Assembly: GCA_002787035.1 (NCBI GenBank)
Contig: PCVP01000024.1
Coordinates: 1 to 64,000 of the forward strand
DNA from: Candidatus Peregrinibacteria bacterium CG11_big_fil_rev_8_21_14_0_20_49_14
Lineage (GTDB): Bacteria; Patescibacteriota; Gracilibacteria; Peribacterales; Peribacteraceae
Direction: 5' to 3'
Length of the DNA: 64,000 nucleotides
Shown: positions 55,829 to 64,000 of the stretch, in pieces
Layout: each line of letters begins with the position of its first letter
How positions within the stretch are numbered: the stretch's first letter is position 1
Translations under genes and position numbers: made by a program
The notes under the pieces: model-generated
Databases searched by the model: none
What the model was told of the DNA's origin: nothing
Seen by the model: only the letters and a program-made list of their open reading frames with translations

Positions 55829-57292
55829 ATGGCATCCCACCCAAGAAAATTTATCGCTCAACCATCGGATGATGATTTGAAGGGATTTCCCGATGAAGTG
55901 AAACACCTTATTAAAAAGGGGCGAGAACAGCGATATGTGACACATCAGGAGATTATGAAGGTCGTGCCGAATGCGGAGAAAAATGTGGATCTTCTCGATG
56001 ATATCTACTCACTCTTGGTGAATCTCGGTATTCAGATAATCGATGTGAAAGATGCGCTTATTTGGGAAAAAAAATCCAAAGCAGAGCTGGGTGAGCCAAT
56101 CGAAGATCTTACCGAAGTGGCATCTTTCGATGAATCAGACATAGACGGAGACGATGAATCTTCATTGGATATGGATGACGACTCAGATCTTGATGTAAGC
56201 GACAAAAAGGTAGGAAAGGTGGACGACAAAGACGATGACGCTTTGGATGTGATTGCGACCGCAGGCATTGCCATAGACGACAAAGAAATTTCCGATGAAG
56301 AAAAAGGAAAGCGACGCAGGGAGAGAGAGGTGGATCTTCTCGAAATCAGCAATGACTCCGTGCGTATGTACCTTTCCGAAATAGGAAGAGTGCCGCTTAT
56401 CGACGGTCGTAAAGAAGTGGAACTGGCACGCCGTATTCGCAAAGGAGACGCTTCTGCAAAACAACAACTGGCAGAAGCGAACCTTCGACTGGTTGTGAGT
56501 ATTGCAAAGAAGTATATCGGTCGAGGACTCTCGTTCTTAGACCTTATTCAGGAAGGAAATATCGGCTTGTTCCGCGCAGTGGAAAAGTTTGATCCCGAAC
56601 GTGGATTTAAGTTCTCCACCTACGCAACGTGGTGGATACGACAAGCCATTACACGTGCCATCGCAGACCAGGCTCGCACCATTCGTATTCCGGTGCATAT
56701 GGTGGAAACCATCAACAAGCTCACACACACACAGCGCAGACTGGTGCAGGAGCTCGGTCGTGAGCCAACAGTCGAAGAGCTGGCTGTGGAAATGGAAATG
56801 GACGTGAAGAAAGTTCGTCACATTCAAAAGATCAGCCAAGACATCATTTCATTGGAGTCTCCCGTCGGAAGCGAAGAAGACAGCAAGCTCGGTGACTTCA
56901 TAGAAGATGAAGAAGCAATCAATCCTTTCGATGCCACAAACAGACAGCTACGCAAAGAGAATGTGCACTCCATGCTTGAGTTCCTCACACCTCGCGAACG
57001 AAAAATCATAGAAATGCGCTTCGGGTTAAGCGATGGAATCGGTCATACGTTGGAAGAAGTCGGAAAAGAATTCGGAGTCACCAGAGAACGCATTCGTCAG
57101 ATAGAAGCCAAGGTACTGCAAAAGATGAGAGACCACCCTCGCTCCATGACCATCCGCGAACACGGAGGCGCCCCAAAGCGCGTTGGCTTTACACCAAACA
57201 GCCCGTTTATGGATGTGGATGCAAAGCTGGAAGATCTTATTCGCAAGGACTTGGAGCAAGCCGAAGCGGAAAGGAAACGAAAAGCGTCATAA
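55829..57292 (+). CDS. rpoD: Housekeeping sigma factor RpoD
   Basis: A 487-residue primary sigma factor. Region 1.1-like helices (about 20-85) are followed by an acidic Asp/Glu-rich insert (about 90-165), then regions 1.2 ([16 protein letters not shown]), 2 ([36 protein letters not shown]), 3, and 4 with helix-turn-helix [20 protein letters not shown]. The frame is open from 55763, but ATG 55829 ([12 protein letters not shown]) gives the expected start. It shares the strand with dnaG 111 bases upstream, and a bidirectional terminator follows. Confidence 0.95.
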   Translation: MASHPRKFIAQPSDDDLKGFPDEVKHLIKKGREQRYVTHQEIMKVVPNAEKNVDLLDDIYSLLVNLGIQIIDVKDALIWEKKSKAELGEPIEDLTEVASFDESDIDGDDESSLDMDDDSDLDVSDKKVGKVDDKDDDALDVIATAGIAIDDKEISDEEKGKRRREREVDLLEISNDSVRMYLSEIGRVPLIDGRKEVELARRIRKGDASAKQQLAEANLRLVVSIAKKYIGRGLSFLDLIQEGNIGLFRAVEKFDPERGFKFSTYATWWIRQAITRAIADQARTIRIPVHMVETINKLTHTQRRLVQELGREPTVEELAVEMEMDVKKVRHIQKISQDIISLESPVGSEEDSKLGDFIEDEEAINPFDATNRQLRKENVHSMLEFLTPRERKIIEMRFGLSDGIGHTLEEVGKEFGVTRERIRQIEAKVLQKMRDHPRSMTIREHGGAPKRVGFTPNSPFMDVDAKLEDLIRKDLEQAEAERKRKAS

Positions 57293-57296
57293 AAAA

Positions 57297-57325
57297 ATAA
57301 AAGTCGCAGAAAGCGACTTTTATTT
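57297..57325. terminator. Bidirectional terminator between rpoD and a DUF378 gene
   Basis: An 11-bp perfect stem (57297-57307 with 57313-57323) closes a 5-nt AGAAA loop. A-rich and T-rich sequence on either side gives a U tract in both directions. Confidence 0.85.
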
Positions 57326-57340
57326 GGTACGGCTGTTGTT

Positions 57341-57553
57341 TTAGTTGCCGCCTTTTCCGGGTAGGAGAAGGTAGATACCGCTCAGACCCACGAGAATGTA
57401 GACGATAGCCTCCACAGCCGGCCATGCTCCGAGAAGCATGGTGACAACGTTGAGGTCGTTTCCCGTGAAGAAACCGATACCGACCAATCCCCAGTTTATT
57501 GCTCCTACGAAAACGAGCAATTTGGAGATTGAGCGAACCATAGATTTTTCCAT
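57341..57553 (-). CDS. DUF378 family membrane protein (copy 1)
   Basis: A 70-residue membrane protein with the DUF378 pattern: GAINWGLVGIGFF between two helices, then LGAWPAVEAIVYILVGLSGIY. The family is widespread, two-helix and of unknown function. ATG 57553 is preferred over 57589 because it begins just before the first helix. The paralogue at 57650-57913 lies directly upstream. Confidence 0.85.
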   Translation of the reverse strand: MEKSMVRSISKLLVFVGAINWGLVGIGFFTGNDLNVVTMLLGAWPAVEAIVYILVGLSGIYLLLPGKGGN

Positions 57554-57649
57554 AGAAGGGAATTGGGAAAAAATACTGATTCTGAGCATAACACAACAAG
57601 CTCATACGGAAGTATGAGCGTTGTTGCTATAAGAAAGAATGATTGCTTA

Positions 57650-57913
57650 TTACTTTTTGCAGCACTTGCAGCACTTTGCCGCTTTCATGACTGCAGCGAG
57701 ACCGACAAGAATGTACACAATCCATTCAAGAGCGGGCATACCGCCAAGAATCATGTGCACGACGTTGAGGTCTTTGCTCAAAAAACCTCCGAGACCCACA
57801 AGTCCCCAGTTTAAACCTCCGACGAGGAGGAGGATACATGCGAGCTTGCAGACAGGACATTTGCCACAGGAGCCGCTTGAACAACTGGCTCCGGCACCGG
57901 ATGGAGTAGACAT
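57650..57913 (-). CDS. DUF378 family membrane protein with Cys-rich termini (copy 2)
   Basis: An 87-residue paralogue of the gene at 57341-57553 (GGLNWGLVGLGGF and MPALEWIVYILVGLAAV). Unlike copy 1 it has five cysteines before the first helix (residues 11, 16, 19, 22, 26) and four at the end (CCKCC, 81-85). Both ends probably lie on one side of the membrane, so a metal site or disulfide cluster is possible. A hairpin near 57599-57618 separates the two copies. Confidence 0.85.
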   Translation of the reverse strand: MSTPSGAGASCSSGSCGKCPVCKLACILLLVGGLNWGLVGLGGFLSKDLNVVHMILGGMPALEWIVYILVGLAAVMKAAKCCKCCKK

Positions 57914-58180
57914 GGAAAAGAGGGGAAAAAAGAAGAGTGTATGAAGATAACTCTATCACAGTTACGGTTTGGAGTATGCATACATCCAACGCAGATGCTT
58001 TTTTGGCAATAAATTCTTTTGTGTACATACATATGAGTGAGGAGCGCGATGGTGTGGTAGCATGCAGTCATACGGAAGGCATCACCAGTTCAATCGGCAG
58101 ACCCCGACAAAAGAGCCACAAAAAAGCGTGTTTCCACGGAATTTACCAGAAGAATTTCCGCACTCAATACTCAGCAGCTC

Positions 58181-61066
58181 TTGGCTGTGGAAACCATAGA
58201 AGGACCGGTCATGGTGGTTGCAGGACCCGGTACGGGCAAAACCGAAGTGGTATCCATGCGCGTGGCCAACATACTGCAGGAAACTCAAATGAGGCCCGGA
58301 AATATTCTCTGTCTTACATTCAGCAAAAGCGGCGCCACCGCCATGCGTAAACGTCTGCGAGATATCATAGGGCCGGATGCGTACGGAGTGACTGTGGATA
58401 CCATTCATGGCTTCTGTAACGGTATCATCACTCAACATCCGCACGTATTTGAGGAATGGTCCTCTCTGGAGCAAATCAGCGATGTGGAGCGATACAGAAG
58501 TTTGAACAAAATAATTGATCAACTAATGCCACACACCACTCTGGTAAACAAAAAAGATCCTCATGCGAGAACGCGTGACATTCTTGGTCGTATCAGTCAG
58601 TTAAAGAGAGAGGGTGTGACCGACAGAGAGGAGTTACTGCGTATTGCCGATGAGTACGAAGCGCATATGGCAGGGAAGAGTAAAGAGGGTACGAAAGTCC
58701 ACGAGAAAAACCTGCTTGCCGCACAAAAGTTCAGGGACTTTCTGCAGGTATTTTTTCTCTACCAGGAAATGCTCGAGCGGACAGGGCGCTACGACTACGA
58801 CGATATGATTTTGAATGTCATTCAAGCGTTGGAATCGGAGGACTGGATGCTCGCACGGCTGCAAGAGCTATATCAGTATGTTCTGGTAGATGAGTTCCAA
58901 GATACGAACGGTGCCCAGAACAGATTTATTGAAATTCTCACGCAGGATCCTACGGGAAGTCATCACCCCAATTTGTTTATAGTCGGAGATGACGATCAGG
59001 CTATTTACAGATTCCAAGGGGCTAACCTGAGCAATATTCTCTCTTTCCGAGAGCGTTTTCCGAGTGCGCCGGTTATTCCGCTCACCATAAGCTATCGCTG
59101 TACGCAGGCGATACTCAATGCCGCGGCAAATCTTATATCCCATAACACCGAGCGTCTCGTGGGAAGAATTCCCGATTTGGAAAAAAATTTGACATCATCC
59201 GTGTCTTCCGAAGGCATGTCTCCCGTTCTTCTGCTCTCACCGAGTGATATGAGTGAACCCTGGATGCTGGCAGACCTGGTGGAAGACAGGTTGAAAGAAG
59301 GTATGTCGCCGAGTGAAATAGCAATTCTGGTTCAGACCAACAGGGAACTCCCGGGAATATACGAAGTCCTGAAAGCGAGAGACATTCCCGTGCAAATGAC
59401 GGGAAAAATTGATCTGCTCAGTCACCCCCTTGTCGTGCAGGCAATTGCGATTCTCAGAGCGGTACATACTCCGGAAGAAAGCGGAGTGCTGGCAGCCGCA
59501 CTCGCATGTGAGTGCTTCGATTGCAATCCGGTGGATTTGGCAAAAATATTTGCCATGAGAAGAGAGCTGCATGTTTCCGTGCTCGATGCCTTGCTACAGT
59601 TCAAAGACAATGGAGAACATCCTGATGTGTCACTTTCCAATCCCGAAACACTGCTCACAGCTCTGAGCACTATTGTGGATCTGCACCAGAAAATACCGTC
59701 ACGCACGGTCGTACAGACCCTCGAGCACACATTGAAAGAGTGCAATATACTCTCTGCGTTCAAAGACGGTGTAATGGACATTCTGGACTTTGCAGCGATT
59801 CAAGAATTCTTCGACCGCATTCAACAGCGTGCCTACGAGCAGCCCTCTTTCTCTTTCGAAACGTTTCTCTCGGACCTTGAATTTTATATGAACGATGATT
59901 ACGGAGACCTTCGTTTGTCGTACGATCTTCCGCACCTCACAAAAGAAGGCGTGCAACTCATGACGGCGCACAAGAGCAAGGGGCTTGAATTTCACACCGT
60001 TATCATTTCAAATTTCAGAGAAGGTCATTGGGACCGCAGGAGAAATCCTCCTTCTCTCTCCGTTCCCGAAGATCTCCTCTTTGGATGGGAGAAAGACCAG
60101 AAGTCCTTCGAGCAAAATCAAGACGAGAGAAGAGTCGCATTTGTGGCTATAACTAGGGCTAAACGCGAATTAATATTCACCTGCCCCAACGAGCTTACAA
60201 CCGGAGAAAGCCTACGTGCGGTTTCTCCTTCCGGTTTCTTTTCCGAATGCGGCGATCTTTCGGAAGAGACAAGAGAAGCCAGAGACCCCGAGCGTATGTC
60301 CACACTTCTCAGTCCGAATGTGAGAGACTTCAATGAAGAAACCAAAGCATTTCTTCTGCGGCGTATTGAAAACTTCTCTCTTTCTCCCACTGCCCTGAAC
60401 GATTTTTTGGAAGATCCTCAGCTCTTTGTTCAGCGACATCTTCTTATGGTTCCCCAGGCAAAGGAATCTCACTTCGCATATGGTAATGCCGTTCATCATG
60501 TTCTTGCCATGTGGGGACTTTCTGTTCGAGATGCCGAGCCACTCACACGGCCTCAGCTTCTTGCCGAGTTTTCTTCTCATCTTCAACACAAAGAACTTTT
60601 GCCTCTCAGTGAGTTCGTACGACTGGAGAGCTTGGGCCATGAGACACTGCAGCGGTACTACGATGAATTTCTGCAACAGCCCTACCCCATTGTGTATAAG
60701 GTGGAATTTGATTTGTCGGCACGACTGGGAGATATTCCCATCAAAGGTAAAATAGACAGAATAGATTTATTGGAACCGCATTCAACTGCTGCGGTTATTT
60801 ATGATTACAAGACGGGAACTCCCAAAGCACCCAAGCAAATTCTGGACTACGGGTACCACAGACAGTTGGTATTTTACGCGTTGCTCATAGAGAAGAGTTC
60901 TCTTCCGCTGGATCCCAAAGAATTCGTACTGGAGTTTGTGGGGGAGGGGAGTGAGCATGCCGTGCGCAGAACGTACTCCATTTCTTCTCAGGAGAAACAG
61001 GAACTCGAAGCTCTCATAGAGAAGGTCTGGGCTAAAATCATTGCGCTGGATTTCTCTCCTCTCTAG
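58181..61066 (+). CDS. UvrD/Rep-family helicase fused to a PD-(D/E)XK nuclease; 5' end anomalous
   Basis: A 961-residue superfamily 1 helicase. Walker A is AGPGTGKTEVV, Walker B is VLVDEFQDTNGAQN, and motifs VAITRAKREL and TAHKSKGLEFH are present. The last 200 residues contain a PD-(D/E)XK nuclease (GKIDRIDLLE ... VIYDYKTG), as in AddA-like and Cas4-type enzymes. The annotated TTG start drops the Q motif LNTQQLLAVE, which lies in the same frame upstream with no canonical start. A 1-base change in an A6 tract at 58120-58125 would join it to ATG 58033. It likely works in DNA repair or recombination. Confidence 0.85.
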   Translation: MAVETIEGPVMVVAGPGTGKTEVVSMRVANILQETQMRPGNILCLTFSKSGATAMRKRLRDIIGPDAYGVTVDTIHGFCNGIITQHPHVFEEWSSLEQISDVERYRSLNKIIDQLMPHTTLVNKKDPHARTRDILGRISQLKREGVTDREELLRIADEYEAHMAGKSKEGTKVHEKNLLAAQKFRDFLQVFFLYQEMLERTGRYDYDDMILNVIQALESEDWMLARLQELYQYVLVDEFQDTNGAQNRFIEILTQDPTGSHHPNLFIVGDDDQAIYRFQGANLSNILSFRERFPSAPVIPLTISYRCTQAILNAAANLISHNTERLVGRIPDLEKNLTSSVSSEGMSPVLLLSPSDMSEPWMLADLVEDRLKEGMSPSEIAILVQTNRELPGIYEVLKARDIPVQMTGKIDLLSHPLVVQAIAILRAVHTPEESGVLAAALACECFDCNPVDLAKIFAMRRELHVSVLDALLQFKDNGEHPDVSLSNPETLLTALSTIVDLHQKIPSRTVVQTLEHTLKECNILSAFKDGVMDILDFAAIQEFFDRIQQRAYEQPSFSFETFLSDLEFYMNDDYGDLRLSYDLPHLTKEGVQLMTAHKSKGLEFHTVIISNFREGHWDRRRNPPSLSVPEDLLFGWEKDQKSFEQNQDERRVAFVAITRAKRELIFTCPNELTTGESLRAVSPSGFFSECGDLSEETREARDPERMSTLLSPNVRDFNEETKAFLLRRIENFSLSPTALNDFLEDPQLFVQRHLLMVPQAKESHFAYGNAVHHVLAMWGLSVRDAEPLTRPQLLAEFSSHLQHKELLPLSEFVRLESLGHETLQRYYDEFLQQPYPIVYKVEFDLSARLGDIPIKGKIDRIDLLEPHSTAAVIYDYKTGTPKAPKQILDYGYHRQLVFYALLIEKSSLPLDPKEFVLEFVGEGSEHAVRRTYSISSQEKQELEALIEKVWAKIIALDFSPL

Positions 61067-61658
61067 TTTCTGGGAGGTAAAAATCACGAAACTGCTCGAG
61101 TGCACGCCCTCTGTGGCTTGTACTATTTTTTTGTTCAATACTCATGGCCGAGTAGACAAGATCATAACCATTAGGTCGAAAGCAGCCTGATATTGGCAAT
61201 CTCGGTAAATAGTCTGCTTCGAGTGTTTCTGTAATTTCACCGTCACACACCCCCTGAAACATATGCAAGGTTCCCCCGGAATCAACGTGTGCAAGGTGGC
61301 ACACAAATCGAGCTTTCTTGTTTTCTTCTCGTCTCATTCTTTCAAGAAAGTACTCAATCCACTCTTCGTCGGATGCCGCAGGTCCCGCACCCCATCTGCG
61401 AGTGTGTATGCCCAGCTCTCCTTCCAGAGCTTCCACTATTATTCCCGAGTCGTCTGCTATGGTCGGAAGTTTTGTTTGCTCAAAGTAGTAGCGTGCCTTC
61501 TCCATCGCATTTTCTTCGAAAGTGTTTCCGCATTCTTCGGGAGGAATGAAAGATACATCTATATCTTCCGGTGCCAGTATGTGAAAGTCCGGTGCCCGAA
61601 GACACTCGGATATTTCCGTAATTTTGCCCCTGTTACTTGTTCCAACAAGTATCTTCAT
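61038..61658 (-). CDS. rdgB: XTP/dITP diphosphatase (RdgB/HAM1)
   Basis: A house-cleaning pyrophosphatase that hydrolyses non-canonical purine nucleotides. Landmarks are ILVGTSNRGKITEI at the N-terminus, NTFEENAMEKARYYF, the catalytic ADDSGIIVEAL and the C-terminal SHRGRALEQF. The frame is open to 61727, but ATG 61658 matches the family and lies 6 nt after TATAAT. Its 3' end overlaps the helicase gene by 29 bases on the opposite strand. The product is 206 residues. Confidence 0.93.
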   Translation of the reverse strand: MKILVGTSNRGKITEISECLRAPDFHILAPEDIDVSFIPPEECGNTFEENAMEKARYYFEQTKLPTIADDSGIIVEALEGELGIHTRRWGAGPAASDEEWIEYFLERMRREENKKARFVCHLAHVDSGGTLHMFQGVCDGEITETLEADYLPRLPISGCFRPNGYDLVYSAMSIEQKNSTSHRGRALEQFRDFYLPETREERNPAQ

Positions 61659-61664
61659 GTCGAA

Positions 61665-61670
61665 ATTATA
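61665..61670 (-). promoter_or_regulatory. -10 box of rdgB (leaderless type)
   Basis: TATAAT on the minus strand (61670-61665), then TTCGAC and ATG 61658. Confidence 0.6.
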
Positions 61671-61756
61671 GCCACATTCAGGGCTTTTACATACGTTTAC
61701 TTTTTTTAGGTGGAGATCTTTTGACATATTGACAAAAACAAGAGTAATTTTACTAC

Positions 61757-63205
61757 ATGCTTGGTCTTAAGAGTCTCATTCGGCGCCAATCGGGTTTGAG
61801 TGCCGCAGAACAGAATCAGCTTGCAGCAGAACTGAAAGCAGTGGAACTGCCGCAGACGCGTGAGAGTGTGGAAGCGAAGGCAGGATCTATTCGCTCTATT
61901 GCAGGGAGAGTGGATGCGTCTGCACGCGATGTGCTGTCCGGCGATTTGCATCAGTCAACGGACCAAGACACTGTTTTCTTAGGACGTCTGAGTGCCATAG
62001 AACAAGCGGTATCCGGAGTCACTGCCTCCGTTGCACAAGATACGGACGGAGTGTCGGACCCCGTAACTTTTACGCAACAGTTGCAGTTTTTGGCACGTGA
62101 GCTGGGAGTGTTAGAAGAGCATATTACTCGCATTGGAGGCGCAATCGGTGGCTTCAGAGGAAGAATTTCTCGGCTGTTGCAGCAAGTGGAAACTGCGGAA
62201 ACCAGTCTTGCGTCCAAGGAAGATAACCGTCACAGCTTGCAAAACGGAAGAGCCGCAAGTAACGCAGTGCTCCGTGAGCGGGAGAAAAAGATTGCTGCTC
62301 TCGACGGGCAAATACAAAACTCAGCAAGCAAACTTTCCCGCAAAAAGAGGGCACTGCGTGATATGCAAACAGGCAGTCTGGAAGCGATTTCCGTAGAGCA
62401 ACAGAACGGAAATGCCGAAGCAACCGTAGGCTCACTTCTGTCGGAAATCGAGAGCATTGTTGCACGGTTGGATGTTTCGCATGCTCCCATAGAAGATCCC
62501 GAAACTCACTTTCCGGATGCCGTTGCCAGGGTTCGAAGCCGGCAAAAAAAGCCGGAAAGAATGAAAGTGGATTCTCCAAAAGGTACTGCCGAAACTCTGA
62601 AGGCAAATACGGGAAAAACAAATGCGGCACTGAGCGATTCCATTGCTCCGAAAGTTGCGATTTTCAATCAGGCGCTGGACGAAACTGTGCTATCTGTCAT
62701 TGCGGAATTGGAAGGAGGAGTTCTTACGTCATCGGGATTCTTACGGGCTCTCAATGCAAAGTACAATGCGCTGCTTAAAGAGAACGGATTGGGATCATTG
62801 AGTGCGCAGGTACGGGGGTCATCTGCATTTATTGAATCGCTTCCGCAGGGTTTCAACGAGGCGATGGACTGCCTGGAAGCATTGCAGGATGAATGGCAGC
62901 AGAAACAGAAAGCTGCAGAGGGTGAAATTGGTAAAATAGAGAGAAGGTACAGAGAAGAGTGCAAGCGTTCAGCCGGCGGACAAGTGCGGGCAATGCCACA
63001 AATTCACAGTGGCAAGGGCAGAGGAGGAATGCAGAACATGCAGCCGCCGCAATCACCTCTCTTCAATTCCAAGTACAAAGGACAGCAATCTCGACGCGAA
63101 GAAGCACGCCTAAAGCTGGAATTTATACAAGGTGCACTGAAGGGGCAAAAACTGAGCAGTCCCATACGTGCGGTGCTTAGATGGATGAAGCGAAAATCGA
63201 ACTAA
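61757..63205 (+). CDS. Hypothetical coiled-coil protein
   Basis: The 482-residue product is not recognised. Residues about 100-215 form a long heptad-rich coiled coil (ISRLLQQVETAETSLASKE), a flexible Lys/Pro region follows, then a second helical block (LQDEWQQKQKAAEGEIGKIE) and a basic tail (RAVLRWMKRKSN). No signal peptide or transmembrane helix is seen. Two TTGACA elements (61721-61726 and 61729-61734) and -10-like TAATTT/TACTAC sit just before the ATG. A role in chromosome organisation is possible given the neighbouring ftsK, but this is conjecture. Confidence 0.6.
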   Translation: MLGLKSLIRRQSGLSAAEQNQLAAELKAVELPQTRESVEAKAGSIRSIAGRVDASARDVLSGDLHQSTDQDTVFLGRLSAIEQAVSGVTASVAQDTDGVSDPVTFTQQLQFLARELGVLEEHITRIGGAIGGFRGRISRLLQQVETAETSLASKEDNRHSLQNGRAASNAVLREREKKIAALDGQIQNSASKLSRKKRALRDMQTGSLEAISVEQQNGNAEATVGSLLSEIESIVARLDVSHAPIEDPETHFPDAVARVRSRQKKPERMKVDSPKGTAETLKANTGKTNAALSDSIAPKVAIFNQALDETVLSVIAELEGGVLTSSGFLRALNAKYNALLKENGLGSLSAQVRGSSAFIESLPQGFNEAMDCLEALQDEWQQKQKAAEGEIGKIERRYREECKRSAGGQVRAMPQIHSGKGRGGMQNMQPPQSPLFNSKYKGQQSRREEARLKLEFIQGALKGQKLSSPIRAVLRWMKRKSN

Positions 63206-63220
63206 CAGAAGTAGTTCGGA

Positions 63221-64000
63221 TTACGACGCCATGCTGTCTATGTAGACTTTGCGCGGTTTTGCACCGTCAGCAGGACCGACAATGCCTTTGTCTTCCATAA
63301 TATCTAACAGTCGTGCCGCTCTTGCGTACCCTACTTTCAGCTGTCTTTGCAGTAAGCTGGCAGATGCCCTTCCTGTTTCCTGTACGACACGAACAGCCTC
63401 GAAGAAGAGTTCATCTCCTCCGTTGTCATCTGCTTCGAGATCTATCATGTGGCTGCCGTCACCATCTTCATCTTCATTTTCTTGCAACGGAATCTCTTCG
63501 GTAATTTTTCCTCCTCCAGCAATTTTAACCGCATTTATGACCCGCTCAACTTCTTTGGTGGAGGTAAAGATTCCTTGAATACGCACTGGCATGGATGTTT
63601 CTGCCGTAAGGTAGAGCATGTCTCCTTTTCCCAGAAGATCTTCTGCTCCTATGCCGTCTAATATGGTGCGACTGTCTACGGAGCCCACCACACGGAAGGC
63701 TATGCGAGTGGGAACGTTGGCCTTAATAAGTCCGGTAATCACATCCACGCTCGGACGTTGCGTAGCGATAATAAGATGCATTCCCACCGCTCTGGCCATC
63801 TGAGAAATGCGGACGATCATTGTTTCCGAATCACGTTTGTACTGTCGCATCATAAGGTCTGCCAACTCGTCTATGACGATGACAATACGAGGAATAACAT
63901 TCTCTTCCTCTTCTTGGAGGGCGTTGAATTCTTGAATATTTCTCGCACCGACTTCCGAGAATCTGTGCAAGCGTCTTCCCATTTCCGCAACGGCCCAACG
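63221..64000 (-). CDS. ftsK: FtsK/SpoIIIE DNA translocase, 3' part (gene continues beyond window)
   Basis: The C-terminal 260 residues of an FtsK motor. RWAVAEMGRRLHRF is read from the window edge, Walker B is IVIVIDELADLMM, and IIATQRPSVDVITGLIKANV is the conserved RecA-core segment. The C-terminal gamma winged-helix domain (SASLLQRQLKVGYARAARLL) recognises KOPS/SRS sites in the family. An acidic linker (ENEDEDGDG) separates them. FtsK pumps chromosomes at the division septum. The N-terminal part lies outside the window. Confidence 0.93.
   Translation of the reverse strand, partial: RWAVAEMGRRLHRFSEVGARNIQEFNALQEEEENVIPRIVIVIDELADLMMRQYKRDSETMIVRISQMARAVGMHLIIATQRPSVDVITGLIKANVPTRIAFRVVGSVDSRTILDGIGAEDLLGKGDMLYLTAETSMPVRIQGIFTSTKEVERVINAVKIAGGGKITEEIPLQENEDEDGDGSHMIDLEADDNGGDELFFEAVRVVQETGRASASLLQRQLKVGYARAARLLDIMEDKGIVGPADGAKPRKVYIDSMAS

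Overview
This 64 kb window looks like chromosomal DNA from a Candidate Phyla Radiation (Patescibacteria) bacterium, perhaps of the Peregrinibacteria/Peribacteria type. The evidence is a lean gene set with short intergenic gaps, a B12-dependent ribonucleotide reductase, S-layer-homology (SLH) modules fused to surface enzymes, two large VirD4/TraG-like ATPases, and several small families common in these genomes (RNHCP, DUF378, DUF1622). TGA is used as an ordinary stop, so the UGA-to-Gly code of Gracilibacteria/Absconditabacteria does not apply. The lineage assignment is inference; there is no rRNA gene in the window.

Layout. 1-9.1 kb: end of ribD, an RHH-type protein, an alternative sigma factor, an FMN reductase, nrdJ with candidate NrdR boxes, small unknown genes and ychF. 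9.1-16.7 kb: a GT-C-like membrane protein, an SLH-sortase fusion, a VirD4-like ATPase divergent from a phospholipase D family protein, and two tandem CheY-like regulators. 16.7-31 kb: tsf-rpsB, glyS, a PrsW-type protease, an SLH-like/S41 protease, rpsU (antisense to a spurious ORF), gyrB, an AT-rich patch carrying a retinol-saturase-like oxidoreductase, and hisS. 31-44 kb: a promoter feeding a strong 95-nt RNA hairpin before an unknown gene, an ABC exporter, tRNA-His, a two-gene unit (VirB2-like pilin plus a 991-residue PKD/proline-rich scaffold with eight PxWL motifs), an M24 peptidase, two secreted cell-wall proteins (3D domain and RlpA type), a second VirD4-like ATPase whose 3' end is partly triplicated, and a DUF1622 protein. 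44-64 kb: ybaB-mltG, a LOG-family protein, der, leuS, unknown genes, an RsmF-like methyltransferase, dnaG-rpoD, two DUF378 proteins, a UvrD/PD-(D/E)XK helicase with an anomalous 5' end, rdgB, a coiled-coil protein and the end of ftsK.

Two themes stand out. First, the surface machinery: a VirB2-like pilin, a membrane scaffold with repeated cytoplasmic PxWL motifs, two VirD4-like ATPases, an SLH-sortase and secreted peptidoglycan-acting proteins could together form a T4SS- or pilus-like envelope apparatus. This is inferred from proximity and domain content. Second, expression: many genes lack a Shine-Dalgarno sequence and instead have a TATAAT-like box 5-10 nt before the start codon, which suggests leaderless mRNAs are common. 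A few genes, such as der, do have clear ribosome binding sites.
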